Shown here: positions 25,307-48,312 of the stretch, piece by piece
How positions within the stretch are numbered: position 1 is the stretch's first letter
Layout: every line of letters starts with the position of its first letter
NCBI GenBank assembly: GCA_963693365.1
Contig: CAVNZM010000012.1
Location: 1,302,001 to 1,366,000 of the forward strand
DNA length: 64,000 nucleotides
DNA from: Amoebidium appalachense
Taxonomy: Eukaryota > Ichthyosporea
Direction of reading: 5' to 3'
Translations under genes and position numbers: made by a program
The notes under the pieces: generated by a model
The model's database searches: none
Told to the model about the DNA's origin: nothing
Seen by the model: the letters and a program-made list of their open reading frames with translations, nothing else

Positions 25307-27407
25307 ATGTCTAAGGCAACCACCAGCACGGCACACAGGAAACTTGACGTTGATGCCTTTGAGGAGGGTGTGTATGTGGAGGATGACACAACCGCTGATA
25401 ATGCCGGGGCAGTCGACCAGAAGGCGACCTCAGTTCGCTCGTTCATGAGAGGATATCCTTTTTTTTTTTTGTTTGACTGCGCGAGGGAGTTTCTTGTTTC
25501 CTCGTTTGCCTCTCGTGCACTTGAGGGATAGCTGTATGTGTTTTATATAAGGACAGGAGGGCATGCTCGTTGATGGTGGGGAGAGTACGCGCTTGAGAGC
25601 CTCTTTTTGCGCCCCGTCCTTTGTCAAAGGGTGACTGGTGTCGCTTTTAGATCTGTGAACCTGCCTTGCTTGGGATGACAGTAGCTGGGACTCTTCTAAA
25701 CCAGGTGTTGTGTGTTGCTCTGTTCGAGGTTCGCCCGTTGGGTTCCACTCGCGTTATTTCTGTCTCTTGCCCTTCTCCTTGTACCACACGGCTCTACCCC
25801 CCATATGTCATGTTTTTCCCTTAACCATACAGCACGGGCCAGAATGACAAGGCACTGAAATCAGCCATTGCCGACCCACCATACAAGGCTGAGAAGGCCG
25901 TCAAGGTGGGTTTTTGTTTGTCACTCCAGGGCTAATTCAGTCTGGGATCCCATCCTCTTTCTCCATTGGTTGGTCTATAGATCCAAGCTATATTCGAAGA
26001 CTCATGATGCACTTGACGTATGGGACATGCACAGTGCGTTTTCCGTCTCTTGTTCATTCCTAACCGACAAGCCCTTAGTTGCAGAGAGTTCTGGGTGATA
26101 TTTGTTGGTGGGGTTACCCCCTCCCCCCTCCCCCCCCCCGCCCTCCTCCCCTTCCCGTTGCCCCTCCCCCTTCTACCCCGTGCACCTAGGCGGGCGCAAA
26201 CACTACACCCAGACACGCGCCTTCTCGGGGGTAGGGCTGCACTTCGCGGCATGATTTTCATATCAATTCTTGTTTCATGTATGGAAAACCAAGGCGGGAG
26301 GTCCTCCTCCACTTCCCCCCCAACCTCTTTTTTTGGTGGGGGGACGAGGGGGGGGGAGGATACTGGAGCGCATTTGCAGGCACTTCAGAGGTCGACAAAA
26401 AGACTCAGAAAGGGCGGTGATTATGAGGGGAGAAGGGAGAGCCATCGGGGGAGGTAGGAGAAGATGAAAAGTATTTCAGGGTTTATAGAAAAGTATTTCA
26501 GGGTTTATAAGTAAAAACACCTTTTCCACGAGAGACCAAGGAATGAACGGGGACAACACCACCTGACTGTGAAGCTTGTTCTAAGCAGATTCGATAAATG
26601 GCAAACGTAGGGCCCCCTTTCGCAAAAACGATTTTTTGCGCAAAACGTATATAAGAGGAGAGCGGGGATGTATTTTATAGTGTCGAGGTTTAGCATCAGG
26701 CCGGGAGTGTGTTTAGTTCCGTCGTCGTGTTTATGTTCTGAACATACATCACTTCTTGTTTTTTTTTTCTTCTAGTTAGTCATGTCCGCCATCGAAAGCA
26801 TCAAGACTATCTCGGCATTTATCGATGGAACACCATTTATGCCAAGTGACTCAAAAAGCCAATCCCCATATACCATATATAGGCAATACCAGTCATGGCG
26901 TTTATTGTCTGGCAGCGGCCGTCGGGCGTCCTTAAATGGTAGTCACTAATGATCGGTAGCCTTCAGACAGGCATCATAAGTACCCTTAAGGGGGGTTTCT
27001 TTTTAAGGATCCGGGTCGGTTCAGGCCCAGAAGCGGATTACGCTTTATGGTTGACCAGATACCCATCAAGCAGCTTTTTGGCCTGGCCTGAAAGGGCCTT
27101 CAAATCGGCCTATAGCTAAAACATATCCCCCCTGATATGAATGTACACCACACTAGCTACCTACACAAACCATTTGTATTAACCCTTATTTGGTTGGTGT
27201 TGCAGGACAAGAATGTGAAGCTTGTTGCAGAGGTTCTTGCGTCGTTCAAGTCGGCAGACATTGCAGGGGCGGTAGGGGCACTAGACGAGAACGAGAAGGA
27301 CACACTGCTCAAGTTTGTCTACCGCGCCATGGAGTTCCCTGCTGAGACAAACACCGCCAGTTTGCTCGCCTGGCATAAGGCCGTACGTTCCCCCCACCGC
27401 ACCACCT

Positions 27408-27441
<34 letters not shown>

Positions 27442-28559
27442 CACACACGCCCTTCCCCCTTCCCCCTTCCCCTCAGATGCTTGCGGACATGACATCCCTC
27501 AGCCATGTGCATGGCCACCTACCCATCCACATGTCCTCTTATCACCCATTCAAACACACACACATGAGCACATGCACACACCTTCACACTCACACACACA
27601 TGAGCACAGGAAGACATACCCAATAACATGCCTAAACACATCCCATGACCCCCACCCTGCCAACACATGTGCAAAGGAAAGCTAAAAAAGAATCTGCACA
27701 AGTGCATCCTCATTATGCATCCAATCTTCCGCACCTCACCGAGTCTCTCTCTTTTTTTTTTGCCCCTCCGCCAGTCCGACACATCATATCTTGCATACAC
27801 ACAGAGAGACCGAGGGGAAGGGATGCCCCGGGGAGGAGGGGGAAGGGAGGGTGGGGTGGGAGGGGAAGGCAAAGGGAGACACACACACACACACACAGAC
27901 AGACACACACACACAGTCAGATACACACATGAGAAAGGGAGACACACACACACAGGGGCGGGGGGGGGGGGGGGGGGGGGGAGGGAGAGAAAGAGAGAAA
28001 GGCAGAGGGAGAACATACAAATACACCAGCTTCTGCTTCGCATGTGCACGCACAAATGCGTTTACATTCGCGGAGAAGAGGATGTTCGTTTGTGCGCACA
28101 TATAAATACACTTGTATTCACATCGGCACTCAAACACACATGCAAGAGTTGGTGGCACGCATACACACTCAGCGAAAGAGAAGGTGAGGAAGAAGAGAGG
28201 GGAGGGGGGGAGGGGGGAAAGAGCAATGTACACGTTCAAGTGGGCAGACCTCCCCCCTTCCTCCCTTCCCTCCCCCCCCCCCCCCCCCCTCCCCACACAC
28301 ACACACACACGTGTTTTTGGAGTGTGGGGGGGGGGGGGGGGGGTTGCATAGAAATACGCCTCATTCCATCCTCATGTACACACAGAAAGAAGGAGAGAAG
28401 GGAAAGGGGAGAGGGGCGGTGGGGAAGGGGAAGGGGGGGAAATGTACACACACACATGGAAGTGAGCCGGACCCCCCCCCCCACACACACACACATACAC
28501 ACAGGGTTGGGGGGGGGGGGGGGGGGAGGCATTCAAATACACTTGCAATCCTTATCATG

Positions 28560-28606
<47 letters not shown>

Positions 28607-28783
28607 GGGGGGGGGGGGAGCGTGTGTGTGAGATAGAGATGACGTGTGGGGCCGGGGGGGGGGGGGGGAGGGGGGGGGGAACACTTTCCTGAATCCGACC
28701 ACTAATCTTTTTCTGTGCAGATTGTGGAAGCCGCCGGGGAGGGTGCTATTGCACGTGTTATCAGTGACCGCAAGAAGATCTAA
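25307..28783 (+). CDS. ARPC5: Actin-related protein 2/3 complex subunit 5 (p16-ARC), four exons
   Basis: Exons 25307-25452, 25833-25905, 27206-27382 and 28721-28783 join in phase to 459 nt (152 residues; human ARPC5 is 151). The product starts MSKATTSTAHRKLDVDAFEE with an acidic segment, continues ALKSAIADPPYKAEKAVKDK, LVAEVLASFKSADIAGAVGA and LLKFVYRAMEFPAETNTASL, then AWHKA, and ends IARVISDRKKI, matching the family throughout. ARPC5 links ARPC1 and ARPC4 in the Arp2/3 complex, which nucleates branched actin filaments. Introns 2 and 3 are GT-AG; intron 1 starts ATATCCTTT and ends CAG and looks U12-type. Intron 2 (1300 nt) and intron 3 (1338 nt) contain only repeats and unrecognised sequence. 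The start ATG fits the conserved MSK amino terminus. Confidence 0.93.
25453..25832 (+). other. Candidate U12-type (minor spliceosome) AT-AG intron of ARPC5
   Basis: The donor is ATATCCTTTT immediately after the coding GG, an exact match to the U12 donor consensus RTATCCTTT. Near the end TTTTCCCTTAAC (25814-25825) matches the U12 branch-point consensus TTCCTTAAC at all but one position, and its branch A lies 9 nt before exon 2. Protein alignment requires the acceptor AG at 25831-25832; using the AC at 25829-25830 would break the reading frame. Confidence 0.8.
27838..28685. repeat. G-rich/CA-rich compound microsatellites in ARPC5 intron 3
   Basis: Blocks of GGGA-rich sequence, (CA)n, poly-G (27957-27980, 28324-28343, 28509-28526, 28606-28617, 28653-28679) and (GA)n alternate up to 35 nt before the last exon. 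Confidence 0.9.
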
Positions 28784-28821
28784 AATCACGTATATACATA
28801 TATTGGTGTGTGAAGAATATA

Positions 28822-28827
28822 AATAAA
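28822..28827 (+). promoter_or_regulatory. Polyadenylation signal of ARPC5
   Basis: AATAAA 38 nt after the ARPC5 stop codon on the same strand, the canonical eukaryotic poly(A) hexamer at a plausible distance. Confidence 0.5.
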
Positions 28828-29173
28828 TTATGCCTCATGGGCTGTTGATTCACCCAGAGGTACTCTATTATTCCTCTTTATTATGTGAAGCAACAGGAGT
28901 CATAAGCTCATTTACGTCATCCACTTATCCTCTCTGGAAATGTCCACCAAATTTTCCCTTCTGACCTTTTTTCTTTTCTTGTTTTCTTGTTTCTTTATTT
29001 TTCTTTCTTTCCTTCTTTTTTTTTTCGAAATTTCATGCTCCCCTCGCTCCCCCCCCCCCCCCCCCTCCCCCCCTCCTCCTCCCCCCTCAAAAATTGTGTG
29101 CATGCATGTGTGTGCCACGTGCACTGAAGTGACATAGTTGTGTACGATGCACACGTGCACATGTAATGAAAAA

Positions 29174-29207
<34 letters not shown>

Positions 29208-30192
29208 TTTTTTTTTTGTGGGGGGGGGGGGGGGGGGGGGGGGGGGTTGGTTAATTATGCGGGCAATGGACTTGCACGGAAACATCAGTGCTATATTCCT
29301 ACTTTTTTTTATTGTTTTGATATCGTGTGATCGCAGTGATGCACGTCGGGCAATTCCGCTGCAGGCAGGCTTTTCAATTCTGGCAACGTGCATAATATCA
29401 GGCCAGAAATGGCAGAGAAAATCATGCAGCCGGACGATCGAGTGCACATGGTGCAACGTATCTATTTGGGCCACGCGGTGATGACATCGATTTGTACATG
29501 TATATCTTGTTGGGTGGAAGTACTGTTGGCCTTGGTACCGACACATCATCACAGCTCACCTACATGTCGGTAATAAACAGCACTTTCCCCCCCTGGTGAT
29601 GACACTGCCCAAAAAAAAGGCCACAACATAAGCACCAATTTCAAACCCTGGTAAAAGCGAATGTGATTGGAAGAACCAGCACCCAAAATCATAAACGTTT
29701 ACCGATGCTGCGCTGCGAGCCAATGAAAATGCCCCCCGTGTTTACATGTAATGTAACATGTTTACCAACCTAGGAGGCGTCGCCCGCAGCCGGTAAATAT
29801 TTAAATATACTTATATATATTTATATATATTTAAATATATTTATATATAATTATATATATTTATATATATTTATATATATTTACCGGTTGCGGGCGACCC
29901 CTCTAGGCCTGTCTTGCAACTCCATGCTCCAGCTGCAGCTTGTTAGCCACCCCCTAAGAGTTGCACAGTGCTGGAGACACACCTTCTCATGGAACGCATA
30001 TCACACACAAACACAGTTTTGATTTTTTGCTCATCTTTTCTATTTTCACGTGCACTGGTGAACATTTGCTTGCCAGTTATTCGCTAGTCGAATTCAAGTT
30101 GAACGAGTTCATTACAAAGCCACTGCAGCTGCGTAGCTCAATCGTGTGAAGCCAGTTGCAGGTGAAGCAACGAAAGAAAAGTAACATAAAGA
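28828..30192. other. Intergenic region with AT-rich foldback
   Basis: Contains C-run 29050-29064, (GT)n 29173-29202 followed by T then G runs to 29246, and an inverted repeat at 29769-29908. The sequence at 29250-29760 is unique but has no recognisable coding motif. Confidence 0.5.
29769..29908. repeat. Inverted repeat with GC-rich arms and AT-rich centre
   Basis: Left arm 29769-29800 (CCTAGGAGGCGTCGCCCGCA onward) and the reverse complement of about 29876-29908 match at most positions; both end in CCGGTAAATAT. The centre (29801-29875) is nearly pure A/T made of TATATATTTA-like units. The shape is that of a small foldback or MITE-like element; no transposase frame is present. Confidence 0.8.
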
Positions 30193-30798
30193 ATGGTGCT
30201 GTATTTTTTTTCGACAGTGTTAGCGCTCTCTTCTTCCACCTTTGCAGATGTATTTCCTACAAGCATACAAGGGCAACCATGCACCGAAATGGCCCCATGC
30301 CCCATATGCATCACCATAAACTACCAACCAACAAACCTCACCTGTGAAAACAACCTGTGTTGCTTCACCAACCCCCAGCGACTATATACCACAGGAGAGG
30401 CATGCATATGTAACGGAGACTGTCAAGACGGTCTCCTATGCAAAAACCAAACATGCGTCGACCCATCCTCGCTTCCTGGACCATCCCCCACGAAATCTCA
30501 AACGAAGCCCGCAGCTGCATCTGTAAGCAATGGGATTAGCACTCCTGTTGTGTGTGCTGCCGTTCTAGTCCCACTTTCTCTCGTTGCAATAGGATGTGGT
30601 TTTGCATACCGCCGAGCGAAGAACAAGCGACGTGAGAGCAGAAATCAACCCACGGCCAGCGCGATAGCTCTCGAATTACCAAGCAACCATTACGATTTCT
30701 TCCTATCAAAAGGCACGGCAAGAGGTACACTTTCCACCTACCCTCACAGACACAGCACCACACACCAGCACAAACACCCCCGTGTGTGGCGTCTGTAG
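30193..30798 (+). CDS. Predicted type I membrane protein, cysteine-rich ectodomain; tail read through into retroelement
   Basis: A 201-codon open frame, function not recognised. Residues 1-18 (MVLYFFSTVLALSSSTFA) look like a cleavable signal peptide. Residues about 25-80 are cysteine-rich (CPICITINY, CENNLCCF, CICNGDCQDGLLCKNQTC) with NLT and NQT glycosylation sequons. A Ser/Pro/Thr linker follows, then one membrane span near residues 116-138 (PVVCAAVLVPLSLVAIGCGF) with a basic stop-transfer RRAKNKRRE. The last ~28 codons (from about 30715) lie in retrotransposon-derived sequence read in another frame, so the native cytoplasmic end is probably replaced or lies in an undetected exon. No splice joins were needed. 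It may be a truncated gene. Confidence 0.5.
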   Translation: MVLYFFSTVLALSSSTFADVFPTSIQGQPCTEMAPCPICITINYQPTNLTCENNLCCFTNPQRLYTTGEACICNGDCQDGLLCKNQTCVDPSSLPGPSPTKSQTKPAAASVSNGISTPVVCAAVLVPLSLVAIGCGFAYRRAKNKRRESRNQPTASAIALELPSNHYDFFLSKGTARGTLSTYPHRHSTTHQHKHPRVWRL

Positions 30799-33720
30799 CC
30801 TTCGCCGACGACACAACATGGTTTGGCCCCAACAAGGAGAGCATCTAGCAAACTCTCGACTTATCTGCCCCCTTTTTTTACTACCATGACTTGGAACCAC
30901 ACCCAGACAAGTTTTCAGTCCTCGCCCGTGGTACCCCAACACGGGCAACAGTGGCCCCCCCTGCAGTACCGCAAATCCCCGGGAGCACCACCCCTACCCA
31001 TTCAGATCGAGCCCCCCGATGCGCACATCAGAGTGCTAGGGGTCAACATCACCCTCCAACGACACACCCGGCCCAACGATGGGAAGGCCATGCAGCTGAC
31101 ATTACGGGCCACCACCATACTAGCCCGTAAAATGCTGGCACCCAGCCAAGTGATCTACGTAGCCAACAGTGTGGTGGCCCCGGCCATCCTCTTCCTCCTC
31201 AAAGGGTCAGTCACCAGCAACACCACCATGCAGGTAATCGACAGCAAGTGGAGAGACCTACTCCGTCGGAAGTGTGGTTTCCACCGGAGCACCCCGTCCG
31301 GGCTGCTATGTACACCATCCCACTCTAGGGGGACTGGCCAGCATCATCGAATCAGCAGCCAGCACCATGGTTACGGAGGCTATGTGCCCTGCTGGAAACA
31401 CCAGGACCAGCAAGGGACGTGGTCCGGTACCGAGCCTGGCAGCAGCAACACGTGACAGGCCTACCCTACCCACCCCTGCAAGCACCCCCAGCCAAACTTT
31501 ACAGGCTAGGGGAAAAGCAGGTCCACAACTATTGGGCCCATATCACAGGGATCCTTCACGAGCGGCACCTGGGTATTGGGGAAACCCCCCCCCAAAAAAC
31601 ACAAGTCCCCCCACCCCACCCCCACCCCCTCCCCCCAAGGAGAAGGAGGGGAAGCAGCAACAACAACCAGCACCCCTATCAACACCGCTTTCCCGGACCA
31701 CACCTTTGCGGCCCACATCGGCCCCCACACACCCCCCCGTCAACTCTACACGGTGGAGGACACCATGGTACGGCCGGGGGTGTTCCGGGCGTTCCCCGAA
31801 CTGCCCCACCCCCCAGACCTACTACACCCGGGAGCTACACAGTGGTGCAGGTCCATCATCAAGGGGGCCACCCCCATCGCAGCCCAACTATGGCCAGCAC
31901 CCAGACCACACACCCACCACACCATTGACCTCGTGGCAAACCACCCCGTCGGTGCATTCGTGGTGGAAATAGTCAAGAACGGGCAATACGAACTCAGCCA
32001 GGTGGTGGCCCACACCACCCACAACGGGGAGGCTTGGGTCAAAATAGCCCATCTATGGGACAACGTTAACACAGAGGAGGAGGGGCTGAGATATTACCGA
32101 CCCACGTGGAACGACCCACATGGAACAGCCCATTTCCGTTTTTGCCCCGGTGACTGCAAATACGGCCACTCCCCATGGAACCTGGCCTACACCCCGGCCA
32201 CCCTCTCCTCCAGCCCCGGGTACGCAGACGGAGAGGGGGAAGGGTCAGACACGGAGCCAGAATCGGAGTCGACGGGGCCCAGCGACGACTCCGACGACTC
32301 AGAGGACTCTAGCACCGACAGCACCAACAGCAAATACGAGCCCCCTGGGCCCCCAGCCGATAACCACACCCACAACAAGCAGTGTGTGGGGTGGACCCGT
32401 GCTGTGGAGGTGATACGGGCAGACCCTTACGTGGCCTTCAAGACCCGAATCACCACCCACATGGTAGTCCCGAAGTACCACAAGGACTTCATCAACACCG
32501 ACAGCATCGACATCTACCAAGTCATCACACTGATGGATGGCTCCGATCCGGCCGAGCAGTATACGGACGGCAGCCTCATCCACCCGGGCAGGAGGATAGC
32601 CCAGGCCGGAGCCGGGGCTGTGCTGGACACCCCGGACCGGAAAGCACCACCAGTGACGGCCAAGACCAGGCTCCATACGGCCCTATCATCCACCCAAGCC
32701 GAACTCACAGGGGTACTACTAGCCCTCCTGCTCACCCCCACCACCACCCCCATCCACATCAAGCTCGATAACCTCGGAGTAGTCGACCGATGGGGGGCAA
32801 ACATGGACCCCACCACACCCCCTCGACGTAAGCTAAAGTTCCCCCACATAGTGGAATCACTGCTCCCAGCCGAACGGAACCCCCTCAAGCTCAACAAGGG
32901 GCCCGCACAGGCAACCATCGGGACCGTCAGAGGCAACATTCGTAGCCTGTCCCTGGCCATGGGCACTCTGCCTACCATGACACGGCTACACCGAGATCAC
33001 CCCACCGTCGTTACACAGCCCACATGCCCCCGGTGCAGCCAGCACCCTGAGACCACCACCCACCTCTGGGCCTGCCCGGCCCATGCCGGGGAGGTCCCCA
33101 CCCTGACCACGGCCCTCACAGCCTGCATCCACAGCGTCCTGCACACCCGTCATCCAAACACCCCCACGGCACAGCACCACTATACGACAGCCACGGTGGT
33201 AGACCAATGTGCATGGATAAACTGGATAGGAGGCAACGGTGACCCACCAGACCCCGAGGACATCAGGTGGTTCGAACGGGGATTCTGCCCACGATCGGTG
33301 GCCATGGGCCCACTACTTGCAGCCACCGGCACCACCAAGACCACCACCCGGGCCATCCTAGGAAAAATCACAGTAGAGTTGCAGTCCTTTTTCTTTTCAA
33401 AAATTTGGCACCCACGGAACACAACACTCCCCCCCACCCACCCCAAAATGCAAAAACACCACCATATACCCACCACCCGTAGAAAGAAAAGGATGGCTCC
33501 CCAAAAACCCAAGACACCAACAAATACACCCCCCACACACACCCGTCCAGCCTGTTCTGACTGCCGGAACACACACAGACCCAGTGTGCCCTGTAAAACC
33601 CACCTTTTAGTCTACAAAAACATCGCCACAACATACGTACAACAACACATAATGTTAGGCAGCAACCCCCCCCCCCCACCACCACCACCACACCCCATCA
33701 TCCACCCATACCCACCGTAA
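30715..33720 (+). mobile_element. 5'-truncated non-LTR (LINE-type) retrotransposon remnant with RNase H
   Basis: Reverse-transcriptase homology begins abruptly before the catalytic FADD motif (AFADDTTWFGPN, near 30798-30835); fingers and early palm are missing. Downstream are the thumb-like IRVLGVNITLQRH and the segment LAPSQVIYVANSVVAPAILF. The RT part is degenerate: TAG at 30846-30848 and frame changes near 30950, 31290 and 31590. From 31576 a frame of 714 codons stays open, with an RNase H-like domain (YTDGS, SSTQAELTGVLLAL and IKLDN supply three of the acidic residues) and a carboxyl CPRCSQHPETTTHLWACP zinc-binding motif typical of LINE ORF2 ends. An acidic Ser/Asp/Glu-rich insert lies at about 32225-32340. 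The 3' boundary is not defined and no poly-A tail is visible. Confidence 0.8.
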
Positions 33721-34724
33721 ATACTATACACAACACTTAGGACTTCCCAGTACTGTAGATCGACCAATGAGAGCGCTCGGTTAAAGTTTATTGCTAGGTT
33801 TTGAATGGAGGGGAGGACTGGAGCCTCCTGCCAGCGTGGCTGGGGTAGTAGCCCTGGGCAAAGTGTGTACTTATAGTTAGGTTGTGAAGGATGGTTTAGC
33901 TTACAGGCTGAGCTGAACTCATAGATAGCACCTTAACTAGTGGTGCTATCTTAACTAGTGTACTGTCGGTGCTGTGTGGTAGACGGTAGTTTCCCTAGAG
34001 GGCCTGAAAAGGCCCGCCGGGAACAAAACGTGATAAAATAAAATATATATAAAAATTACGATTTCTTCGAGTTTCCTCCCTTGGGCATGCATGGCATTGC
34101 GCAGATGCGAACAACGGAAACGTTTGTTATTGATGATTCCAGTGATATTGATGTGTCGTCGACGTACATGCACTCCTCGGAAAACTATCAGTTTATCGCT
34201 GGAAGTGAATTCGTGCTCAAATCACCAGCACCCGCATATAAGGTACAGAGGCAATCTAACTTCGGAGGTGAACTAGGGGTTTCTTCTACAGAAACACTGA
34301 GTTTGTGTTGGGGAATGACTTGCAACGGCAGATGACGGTGGTGGATCATGTGAGAGATTGCAAGAAAACTATTTTTTAGAAAGTTTTCAAGTTTTTTTTT
34401 TTTTTTTGAATTAGCGCTAATATTATACCTTGGAGACACTGTGTCAATTGTATGCTCACATATATACACTGTGTACACCCTCAGCAGTATCATACTATTC
34501 GTTGCAGCGATGTACCAACACTTGCACTATTGCAAATGCCCAAAACACCGGACAAACCCCGGTTAACGTATACGTGCAAAGCACTACAAACAAGCCGAGT
34601 TTAATATTGGTATTACACTGTGACATATGTGCACTTCGGGACTGTTACACATACACCACACCACGGAAAGACATTAAGTTACTACGTGGAAGCACTCAGT
34701 CTGAGTCACACACACACACACTTG

Positions 34725-34811
<87 letters not shown>

Positions 34812-35626
34812 ACGCGCACGCACACACACACACTGTGACACACACACACAAACCACACACACACACACACACACGCACACACACACACACACATGAGTAC
34901 GATGCTATGATGAAATGTCCTTAACCTGCACATGGCGTCTTGACACTATTTTGGCAGATCTTCCCGTTGTTGTTTACATCCCAGCCTGAGAAGAGCTCGG
35001 TACAAACGACACGTACATCAATGGTATTACTTTAACGCTGTACACATGTTACGTGCTGCTGTTATGGGCAATAGGCCATGAGTCTACATATATATAATCG
35101 TATACGTTTTATCATTTCTTTTGAAACAGACGGAGAAGAAATTTAGAAGGGAAAACCTCGAATTCGCACAAACTACATAGCTCATAGATCATCAGTCATC
35201 AAGGCTTAGCCATTGCAGAGAGGAAACTTTCACAACATCATTCGTAAACCTATAAAGACGATACTTGTTTATATTATAACTTTTCCTGCATTTCGTAGTT
35301 ACCGGGTTGTTTATGTTCGAACGTGTAAATCCAGAATGTGTTACCTATACCCATCTGACCGACATCTACAGTAACCCTACCTCGCATGATTTAGAAAATG
35401 AATAAAAAACACCAATAAAGTGCCCTTGAGGTAAACTTCAACCATTCACTGACTCAATAGCAACCTCATGACCCACTACGATGCCCCCCCCCCCCCCCCC
35501 CCCTCCCTCTCCCTTCTAGCGCATCGATCAGCGTCATGGGCACATCAAGGGTAGATGCGCTTACTCTCTCTCTCTCATTCCGTGCCGCTTATCCCTGCTT
35601 ACTCTTGCCATTTCATTGGTGGCCAG
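33721..35626. other. Intergenic region downstream of the retroelement
   Basis: Mostly unique sequence to 34690, then (CA)n at 34713-34890, unique sequence to 35480 and a short C-run at 35484-35503. A frame at 34081-34335 has no recognisable domain. No promoter or RNA gene is evident. Confidence 0.5.
34713..34890. repeat. (CA)n microsatellite
   Basis: About 80 perfect units followed by interrupted CA/CACG sequence. Confidence 0.95.
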
Positions 35627-46541
<10,915 letters not shown>

Positions 46542-47418
46542 TGAGGGGAAGCAAAAGGGGGGGGGGGGGGGGGGGATGGGGGGGGGGGGGGGGGGGGGGG
46601 GGAGCTAAAGATATGAAAGGGAAGACGGGCGAGCAAGAAGAGTGGAGTTGAATGAGATGATAGGGGGGATATTCTACAAGGGGTTTTATGAGCCAGGAGG
46701 ACATGAGAGGTGTGTGTGTATGCGTGTGTGCGTGTGTGCGTGCGTGTGTGCGTGTGTGTGTGTGTGCTTAGGGGGAAGGTAGGGGGAGAGAGGGGGTAGG
46801 GGTGGGGGGGGGGGGGGGGGGGGGGGGGGATTGGGAGGCAAGCACACAGCAGGGACGAAGTAACTTAGTTTGTTTGTGAAATCAGGAATCTGGTTAGCTG
46901 GAGGGGATTCAATATGATCATACTATCGTATGTTGGCTTGGAGGCCAGACCATTATGGAGCCCCCCTCCCCCCCCTTTCCCCCCCCCCACCTCAACACAC
47001 ACATACACACCCCCAAACCCCCACCCCTCACCAGACCCCCTTCTCTGCCCCCTCTTTCCCAGTGCCCCCCTCTCCCCCCCCCCACCCCTCCCTCCCTCCC
47101 CACCCCATCTCACCCTCCCCCCCCCCCCCCCCCCTCCCCCACCCCCCCCCCCCCCCCCCCCCCCCCCCTATATACATACAATAAAATCTATGATAATAGA
47201 AATAAGCATGAAAAATCCGAAGCACGATCTACATGAGAAATTATAAGACAGGGGGTCTTATGGGTAACACTGAATGTATCTAGTCTAAAGTTGCACAATA
47301 CGGTGATATGTTGGGCTGGTTCCGTGTATATGTGTTCTATAGCTAAGACACCGGTGGGGCACAGCTGATATTGCACGTAGTGTCTGTGTGGCGTAGTTGG
47401 TGATCTAGAGAAAAGAGG

Positions 47419-47420
<2 letters not shown>

Positions 47421-47500
<80 letters not shown>

Positions 47501-47555
47501 GGGGGGGGGGGGGGGGAGGGAGGGAGGGCGGGGGGGGGGGGGGGGGGGGGGGAGG

Positions 47556-47607
<52 letters not shown>

Positions 47608-47690
47608 GAGAGAGAGGGAGAGAGAGAGGAAGAGAGAGAGGGAGAGAGAGAGGGGGAGGGGGAGAGAGAGCGAGAGAGAGAGAGTGTGTG
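47421..47690. repeat. (GA)n with poly-G blocks
   Basis: (GA)n at 47421-47495, G-rich 47496-47552, (GA)n with AGGAAG breaks to 47690, passing into (GT)n at 47684-47710. Confidence 0.95.
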
Positions 47691-48277
47691 TGTGTGTGTG
47701 TCTGTGTGTGTGAGGGGGAGGCAGGGGGGAGAGAGAAAGAGAGGGAGGGAGGGAAGGAGGGAAGGAGGGAGAGAGGCAGAGAGAGAGAGGGAGGGAAAGG
47801 GGGGGAGGGGGAGAAGTGTGTGCGTGTGTGTGCACGCGCAAGGGATAAAGAGAGAGAGAGAGAGTATGTGTGTGCATGTGTGAGCCTAGCGGGAGGAGGG
47901 GGGGAGGGGGGGGGGAGAGGGGAAGGTGGGATGGAGAGAGAGGGCGGGAGAGAGTGAAAGGGAGATAGAGAAAGAATAAAAAGAGACGGGGGGAGGGGGC
48001 AGGGGGCAGGGAGGAATGCTTGTTGTTTCCACCCGTGAGGAGAAGGAAATGCCCATGTGGTAGAATTTACAAACCGAGAGAGAGGGTTGACGAAGGGAGA
48101 GGAGAGACACCATGCTACTGAAGGGGTCACATGATGGAGCAGCAGCACATAGGCCCCCAGGGGTGAGGGGTGGGTGAGGGGGGAAGGACGGTTGGGGAGG
48201 GGCGAGAGGGTCTGGGGGCTGGGGGAGGGGAGGGAAGGGGTGAGGGGCTGGGGGGAGGAAGGGAGGGGGGGGGGGAA

Positions 48278-48312
<35 letters not shown>

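Noticed and set aside
25829-25832. AT-AC ending of the ARPC5 first intron
   Set aside because: Ending at AC (25829-25830) shifts the frame and yields an early stop; the AG two bases on restores the conserved protein.
47188-48148. Ser-Leu-rich frames on the minus strand
   Set aside because: Translations of (GA)n; no signal outside the repeat.
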